Under the pieces are notes generated by a model that saw nothing but the letters and a program-made list of their open reading frames with translations, was not told the origin of the DNA and ran no database searches. Made by a program: the position numbers and the translations under genes. Positions 60,153 to 64,000 of a DNA stretch of 64,000 bases are shown here, piece after piece. The DNA is from Salinimicrobium xinjiangense DSM 19287 (GTDB lineage: Bacteria; Bacteroidota; Bacteroidia; Flavobacteriales; Flavobacteriaceae), in assembly GCF_000423585.1 (NCBI RefSeq), contig NZ_KE384056.1, positions 45,845-109,844 on the forward strand, given 5' to 3'. Numbering within the stretch: position 1 is the stretch's first letter; each line of letters starts with the position of its first letter.

Positions 60153-60182
60153 GAGTCCCTCCATCGGCTCTGAAATATTGAA
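60153..60182 (+). repeat. Duplicated 3' end of tRNA-Thr(TGT)
   Basis: 30 bp identical to 60037-60066, i.e. the last 17 bases of tRNA-Thr and 13 bp beyond it, 116 bp downstream. A third copy of only the flank (CTCTGAAATATTGA) lies near 60290-60305. The 86 bp between the copies contain no gene. It looks like the att scar of a lost insertion. Confidence 0.75.
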
Positions 60183-60318
60183 AGAATATATTTTTTCGAG
60201 TTCTTGAAATTTTGAAAAAAAAGCTTTGTGTGGTAAATTAATTTTCTATTAATTTGCGGCTTCAAAAAAGTAACCATTCGAAGCGATGGTTCTCTGAAAT
60301 ATTGAAAAGGTAAAAATT

Positions 60319-60404
60319 GGGGAGATACTCAAGCGGCCAACGAGGACAGACTGTAAATCTGTTGTTTTTTAACTTCGCAGGTTCGAATCCTGCTCTCCCC
60401 ACCA
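60319..60404 (+). tRNA. tRNA-Tyr (anticodon GTA)
   Basis: Acceptor GGGGAGA/TCTCCCC, anticodon loop CTGTAAA, long variable arm (class II), T-arm GCAGGTTCGAATCCTGC, discriminator A and encoded CCA (60402-60404). Confidence 0.93.
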
Positions 60405-60408
60405 CCAA

Positions 60409-60478
60409 GGTTCAAAGTTTCAGGTTTAAGGTTTCAGGTTTTTTTAACCTTGAACTTTAAACCTGGAACCAGGAACCA
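60409..60478. repeat. Inverted pair of heptamer-period arrays between tRNA genes
   Basis: GTTCAAA, GTTTCAG, GTTTAAG, GTTTCAG, GTTTTTT then AACCTTG, AACTTTA, AACCTGG, AACCAGG, AACC. The two halves are roughly reverse complements, so the transcript could form a long hairpin. Confidence 0.8.
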
Positions 60479-60481
60479 AAT

Positions 60482-60554
60482 GCGGGAGTAGCTCAGTTGG
60501 TAGAGCGTCAGCCTTCCAAGCTGAATGTCGCCGGTTCGAACCCGGTCTCCCGCT
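60482..60554 (+). tRNA. tRNA-Gly (anticodon TCC)
   Basis: Acceptor GCGGGAG/CTCCCGC, anticodon loop CTTCCAA, T-arm GCCGGTTCGAACCCGGT, discriminator T, CCA not encoded. Confidence 0.93.
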
Positions 60555-60723
60555 CTAAGTTTTCTTTAGGGAAAACTTGAGTAAGAAAGAAGAATGCTTC
60601 TTTAAAACTTTAAGATTCTCACGCTACGGCGTGTTTTTCTGCTAGGAAAAAATAAGTATTTGTTCTTAAGACCTAATTAGTTGTCTCCCCAAAAAGAAAG
60701 CTTTGTCGGAGGTGACTTTTTTT

Positions 60724-60795
60724 GCCGACGTAGCTCAGGGGTAGAGCGTTTCCTTGGTAAGGAAGAGGTCACGGGTTCAATTCCCGTCGTTGGCT
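60724..60795 (+). tRNA. tRNA-Thr (anticodon GGT)
   Basis: Acceptor GCCGACG/CGTTGGC (one G-U), anticodon loop TTGGTAA, T-arm ACGGGTTCAATTCCCGT, discriminator T. 59 bp before tuf. Confidence 0.93.
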
Positions 60796-60853
60796 CAGAG
60801 ATTTGTATAAAATTGAACACTAATATATAACTAAGATTAAATAAGTATTAATT

Positions 60854-62041
60854 ATGGCAAAGGCAACTTACGATCGGTCCAAGCCGCACCTAAACATAGG
60901 TACGATTGGACACGTAGATCACGGAAAAACAACTTTAACAGCAGCGATTACTAAAGTAATGGCTGATGCCGGTTATTCAGAAGCTAGATCTTTTGATCAG
61001 ATCGATAATGCTCCGGAAGAAAAAGAAAGAGGTATTACCATCAACTCTTCGCACGTTGAATATTCAACTGAGAGGCGTCACTATGCACACGTTGACTGTC
61101 CAGGTCACGCGGATTACGTGAAGAACATGGTTACTGGTGCTGCTCAAATGGACGGTGCTATTCTTGTGGTTGCGGCTACAGATGGTCCTATGCCACAAAC
61201 ACGTGAGCACATCCTTCTTGGACGCCAGGTTGGTATTCCAAGAATTGTTGTGTTCCTTAACAAAGTTGACCTTGTTGATGATGAGGAGCTTCTTGAGCTA
61301 GTTGAAATGGAAGTAAGAGATCTTCTTTCTTTCTACGAATATGATGGAGATAACGGACCTGTGATTTCAGGATCTGCTCTTGGTGCTCTTAACGGAGATG
61401 AGAAGTGGACAAAGACCGTTCTTGAATTGATGGAAGCTGTTGATAGCTGGATCGAAATGCCGGAACGTGATGTTGATAAGCCATTCCTTATGCCTATCGA
61501 AGATGTATTCTCTATTACTGGTCGTGGTACTGTTGCAACAGGACGTATCGAAACTGGTGTTGCTAACACTGGAGATCCTGTAGAGATCATTGGTATGGGT
61601 GCTGGAAAACTTACTTCTACTATTACAGGAGTTGAAATGTTCCGTAAGATCCTTGACAGAGGTGAGGCCGGTGACAACGTTGGTATCCTTCTAAGAGGTA
61701 TTGAGAAAACCCAGATCTCAAGAGGTATGGTTATTACTAAGCCAGGATCTGTAACTCCACACGCTAAATTCAAAGCTGAGGTTTATATCCTTAAGAAAGA
61801 AGAAGGTGGACGTCACACTCCATTCCACAACAATTACCGTCCACAGTTCTACGTACGTACAACAGACGTTACAGGAACAATTTCTCTTCCGGAAGGAGTA
61901 GAGATGGTAATGCCAGGTGATAACTTAACTATTCACGTTGAATTGATCCAGCCTATCGCTATGAACGTAGGTCTTCGTTTCGCAATCCGTGAGGGTGGTA
62001 GAACCGTAGGTGCTGGTCAGGTAACTGAAATTTTAGACTAA
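60854..62041 (+). CDS. tuf: Elongation factor Tu
   Basis: 395 residues. G1 [10 protein letters not shown], effector region with [36 protein letters not shown]; domains II ([12 protein letters not shown]) and III ([34 protein letters not shown]) complete. Delivers aminoacyl-tRNA to the ribosome. Strong codon bias (GGT, CGT, AAC-rich compared with neighbours) agrees with high expression. Lies in the classic order tRNA-tuf-tRNA-Trp-secE-nusG-rplK-rplA. Confidence 0.98.
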   Translation: MAKATYDRSKPHLNIGTIGHVDHGKTTLTAAITKVMADAGYSEARSFDQIDNAPEEKERGITINSSHVEYSTERRHYAHVDCPGHADYVKNMVTGAAQMDGAILVVAATDGPMPQTREHILLGRQVGIPRIVVFLNKVDLVDDEELLELVEMEVRDLLSFYEYDGDNGPVISGSALGALNGDEKWTKTVLELMEAVDSWIEMPERDVDKPFLMPIEDVFSITGRGTVATGRIETGVANTGDPVEIIGMGAGKLTSTITGVEMFRKILDRGEAGDNVGILLRGIEKTQISRGMVITKPGSVTPHAKFKAEVYILKKEEGGRHTPFHNNYRPQFYVRTTDVTGTISLPEGVEMVMPGDNLTIHVELIQPIAMNVGLRFAIREGGRTVGAGQVTEILD

Positions 62042-62102
62042 TTACTGGTTTATTATAAAGTTGAGGTTTCCCGTCCTGGGCGGGAAACCTTGACTTATAT
62101 TT

Positions 62103-62175
62103 ACGGGTTTAGCTCAGTTGGTAGAGCACTGGTCTCCAAAACCAGGTGTCGGGAGTTCGAGTCTCTCAACCCGTG
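62103..62175 (+). tRNA. tRNA-Trp (anticodon CCA)
   Basis: Acceptor ACGGGTT/AACCCGT, anticodon loop CTCCAAA, T-arm GGGAGTTCGAGTCTCTC, discriminator G. Between tuf and secE, as in most Bacteroidota. Confidence 0.95.
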
Positions 62176-62311
62176 CGCAAGAGTGGTCTTATAAAAACCT
62201 CTTTTTCAAAATATATTGATCAACTACAAGGCCACCGAATTCTTTCCGAAGAAAGGGGGTGAAGACGGAGCCGGCACTTAATTTCAGGTTAAGTGAGAAA
62301 AAAATTATACC

Positions 62312-62509
62312 ATGGCAGGAATAGCAAATTACATTTCGGAGTCCTATAATGAATTGAAGAACCACGTAACCTGGCCAACCTGGGCAGAAGCTCAGAGACT
62401 AACGGTTTTGGTAGCGGTATTTTCTATCATTTTTGCATTGGCTATCTGGGGTGTAGATACTGTGTTCAGTGGGGTGATAGAGCAATATTTTGAGTGGATC
62501 AAATCATAA
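62312..62509 (+). CDS. secE: Preprotein translocase subunit SecE
   Basis: 65 residues, single-helix form. Amphipathic NYISESYNELKNHVTWPTWA and the membrane helix LVAVFSIIFALAIWGVDTVF. Clamps SecY in the translocon. Followed by nusG after 12 bp, the universal order. Confidence 0.93.
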   Translation: MAGIANYISESYNELKNHVTWPTWAEAQRLTVLVAVFSIIFALAIWGVDTVFSGVIEQYFEWIKS

Positions 62510-62521
62510 AAAATTATTGCA

Positions 62522-63073
62522 ATGGCAGAGGTTAAAGATAAAAGCTGGTATGTAGTTCGTGCCGTAAGCGGACAGGAGAATAAAGTTAAGGATTATATTG
62601 AGCGGGAGATCGCTCATGAAGGCCTTGAAGATTTTGTTGAGCAGGTTCTTGTTCCAACAGAAAAAGTGATCCAGATTCGCAATGGGAAGAAAGTAAACAA
62701 AGAACGTGTTTACTTTCCGGGTTATGTAATGATACTTGCCAGTCTTGAAGGTGAGATTCCTCACATTATCAAATCTATTAACGGTGTTATCGGGTTTTTA
62801 GGAGAAACAAAAGGAGGAGATCCTGTGCCTTTAAGAAAATCTGAGGTTAACCGTATGCTTGGTAAAGTGGATGAGCTTTCTGTAAAAGCAGACAATGTTG
62901 CGATTCCATTTACTATTGGAGAAACTATCAAGGTAATTGACGGTCCTTTCAACGGATTTAACGGTACAGTTGAAAAGATCAATGAGGAGAAGCGTAAGCT
63001 TGAAGTGATGGTGAAGATTTTTGGTAGAAAGACACCGCTCGAGTTAAGCTATATGCAGGTAGAAAAAGTATAA
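62522..63073 (+). CDS. nusG: Transcription termination/antitermination protein NusG
   Basis: 183 residues. NGN domain (SWYVVRAVSGQENKVKDYIE; YFPGYVMILASL; GVIGFLGETKGGDPVPL) and C-terminal KOW domain (GETIKVIDGPFNGFNGTVEK; VKIFGRKTPLELSYMQVEKV). Links RNA polymerase with Rho or the ribosome. Typical length for the group, without inserted domains. Confidence 0.96.
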   Translation: MAEVKDKSWYVVRAVSGQENKVKDYIEREIAHEGLEDFVEQVLVPTEKVIQIRNGKKVNKERVYFPGYVMILASLEGEIPHIIKSINGVIGFLGETKGGDPVPLRKSEVNRMLGKVDELSVKADNVAIPFTIGETIKVIDGPFNGFNGTVEKINEEKRKLEVMVKIFGRKTPLELSYMQVEKV

Positions 63074-63149
63074 TAACTGTTACACTATATATTTTTGGGT
63101 AGTTTTAGTATGCTTCCACTAACAAAACTATCATCTTAAAATTAATAAA

Positions 63150-63587
63150 ATGGCAAAAGAAGTAAGTAAGGTTGTTAAGTTACAAGTTCGCGGAGGTGCT
63201 GCTAACCCATCACCACCGGTTGGACCAGCTTTAGGTGCTGCCGGAGTAAATATCATGGAATTCTGTAAGCAGTTCAATGCCAGAACCCAGGATAAGCAGG
63301 GGAAAGTATTGCCTGTTGTGATCACAGTTTTTAAAGATAAGTCTTTTGACTTTGTGATCAAAACTCCACCGGCTGCAGTTCAGATTTTAGAAGCTGCGAA
63401 GGCTAAGAAAGGTTCTGGAGAACCAAACCGTAAGAAAGTAGCTAGTGTTTCTTGGGATCAGGTTAAAGCCATTGCTGAAGATAAAATGCAGGATCTAAAT
63501 GCATTTACTCTGGAATCTGCAATGAAGATGGTGGCTGGTACAGCTAGATCTATGGGAGTTACTGTAAAAGGACAGGCACCTTTTTAA
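63150..63587 (+). CDS. rplK: 50S ribosomal protein uL11
   Basis: 145 residues. [20 protein letters not shown] at the start, [30 protein letters not shown], and the RNA-binding end ([17 protein letters not shown]). Forms the GTPase-associated centre of the 50S subunit. rplA begins 18 bp downstream. Confidence 0.97.
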   Translation: MAKEVSKVVKLQVRGGAANPSPPVGPALGAAGVNIMEFCKQFNARTQDKQGKVLPVVITVFKDKSFDFVIKTPPAAVQILEAAKAKKGSGEPNRKKVASVSWDQVKAIAEDKMQDLNAFTLESAMKMVAGTARSMGVTVKGQAPF

Positions 63588-63605
63588 TCCAAAAAGAAAT
63601 TAAAA

Positions 63606-64000
63606 ATGGCAAGATTGACTAAAAAGCAAAAGGAAGCACAGTCTAAAGTTGAAAAAGGTAAAACTTATTCGGTTGCAGAAGCTTCAGCTTTAATAAAAGA
63701 GATTTCTAACGTAAACTTTGATCCATCTGTGGATATCGCCGTTCGTTTGAACGTAGATCCCCGTAAGGCGAATCAAATGGTGCGTGGCGTTGTTACCCTA
63801 CCACATGGTACCGGTAAAGACGTAAAGGTTTTGGCGCTTGTTACTCCAGATAAGGAAGCAGAAGCTAAGGAAGCCGGCGCAGATTACGTTGGTTTAGACG
63901 AGTACCTTGATAAGATCAAAGGTGGCTGGACAGATGTTGATGTGATCATCACTATGCCTAGTGTTATGGGTAAATTAGGACCCCTTGGACGTGTTCTTGG
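63606..64000 (+). CDS. rplA: 50S ribosomal protein uL1, C-terminus cut by window edge
   Basis: 131 codons are visible from ATG 63606 to the edge ([38 protein letters not shown]-type segment; [33 protein letters not shown]). It forms the L1 stalk that moves E-site tRNA and can repress its own operon. Frame is open at the end. Confidence 0.96.
   Translation, partial: MARLTKKQKEAQSKVEKGKTYSVAEASALIKEISNVNFDPSVDIAVRLNVDPRKANQMVRGVVTLPHGTGKDVKVLALVTPDKEAEAKEAGADYVGLDEYLDKIKGGWTDVDVIITMPSVMGKLGPLGRVL

Overview
The window looks like the chromosome of a flavobacterium (Bacteroidota, Flavobacteriaceae; probably marine and near Gramella, Salegentibacter or Zunongwangia, genus not decidable here). Evidence: -7 boxes of the TAnnTTTG type, almost no Shine-Dalgarno sequences except before rpsU, many SP-II lipoproteins, TonB-dependent receptors and GLPGLI proteins, a tmRNA whose tag reads GENNYALAA, and a class II ribonucleotide reductase and KdsA typical of the group.

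Layout. 1-5502: the end of a large HYR-repeat surface lipoprotein gene, a LuxR-type regulator, two small genes, decayed intergenic DNA and a 228-bp MITE-like element. 5765-21380: a genomic island integrated at the 3' end of ssrA (tmRNA, 21381-21777). Its tyrosine recombinase lies beside ssrA, and two partial copies of the ssrA 3' end, each preceded by a hairpin, mark the left side (5591, 5751). Cargo: a secreted peptide + GLPGLI + TonB-dependent receptor set, a decayed receptor gene, a LytTR regulator, a small lipoprotein with a TPR histidine kinase and a frameshifted NarL-type regulator, a four-gene ubiquitin-like conjugation operon (Ubl, E2-like without any cysteine, JAB-E1 fusion, DUF6527), and an unrecognised outer-membrane protein.

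22085-58130: mostly core metabolism and envelope genes (AlaDH/saccharopine-dehydrogenase-like enzyme, EEP hydrolase, MscS channel, NrdJ, KdsA, TypA, FtsE, a TPR/outer-membrane pair, Pit-like transporter, amidohydrolase, NamZ-like lipoprotein, FtsX-like permease, a cysteine/cystathionine synthase, SGNH hydrolase, DUF2851, PspC, an alanine:cation symporter with extra N-terminal domains, ComEA-like HhH protein, acyl-CoA dehydrogenase). A MazEF-like module at 29306-29877 sits between two long direct repeats. 58297-64000: translation block (rpsU, xer recombinase, hpf, five tRNAs, tuf, secE, nusG, rplK, rplA).

Most unusual: the cysteine-free E2 in the Ubl operon; the ssrA island with stacked attachment-site scars; the MITE pair; and at least nine intergenic arrays that all have a 7-nt period but unrelated unit sequences.
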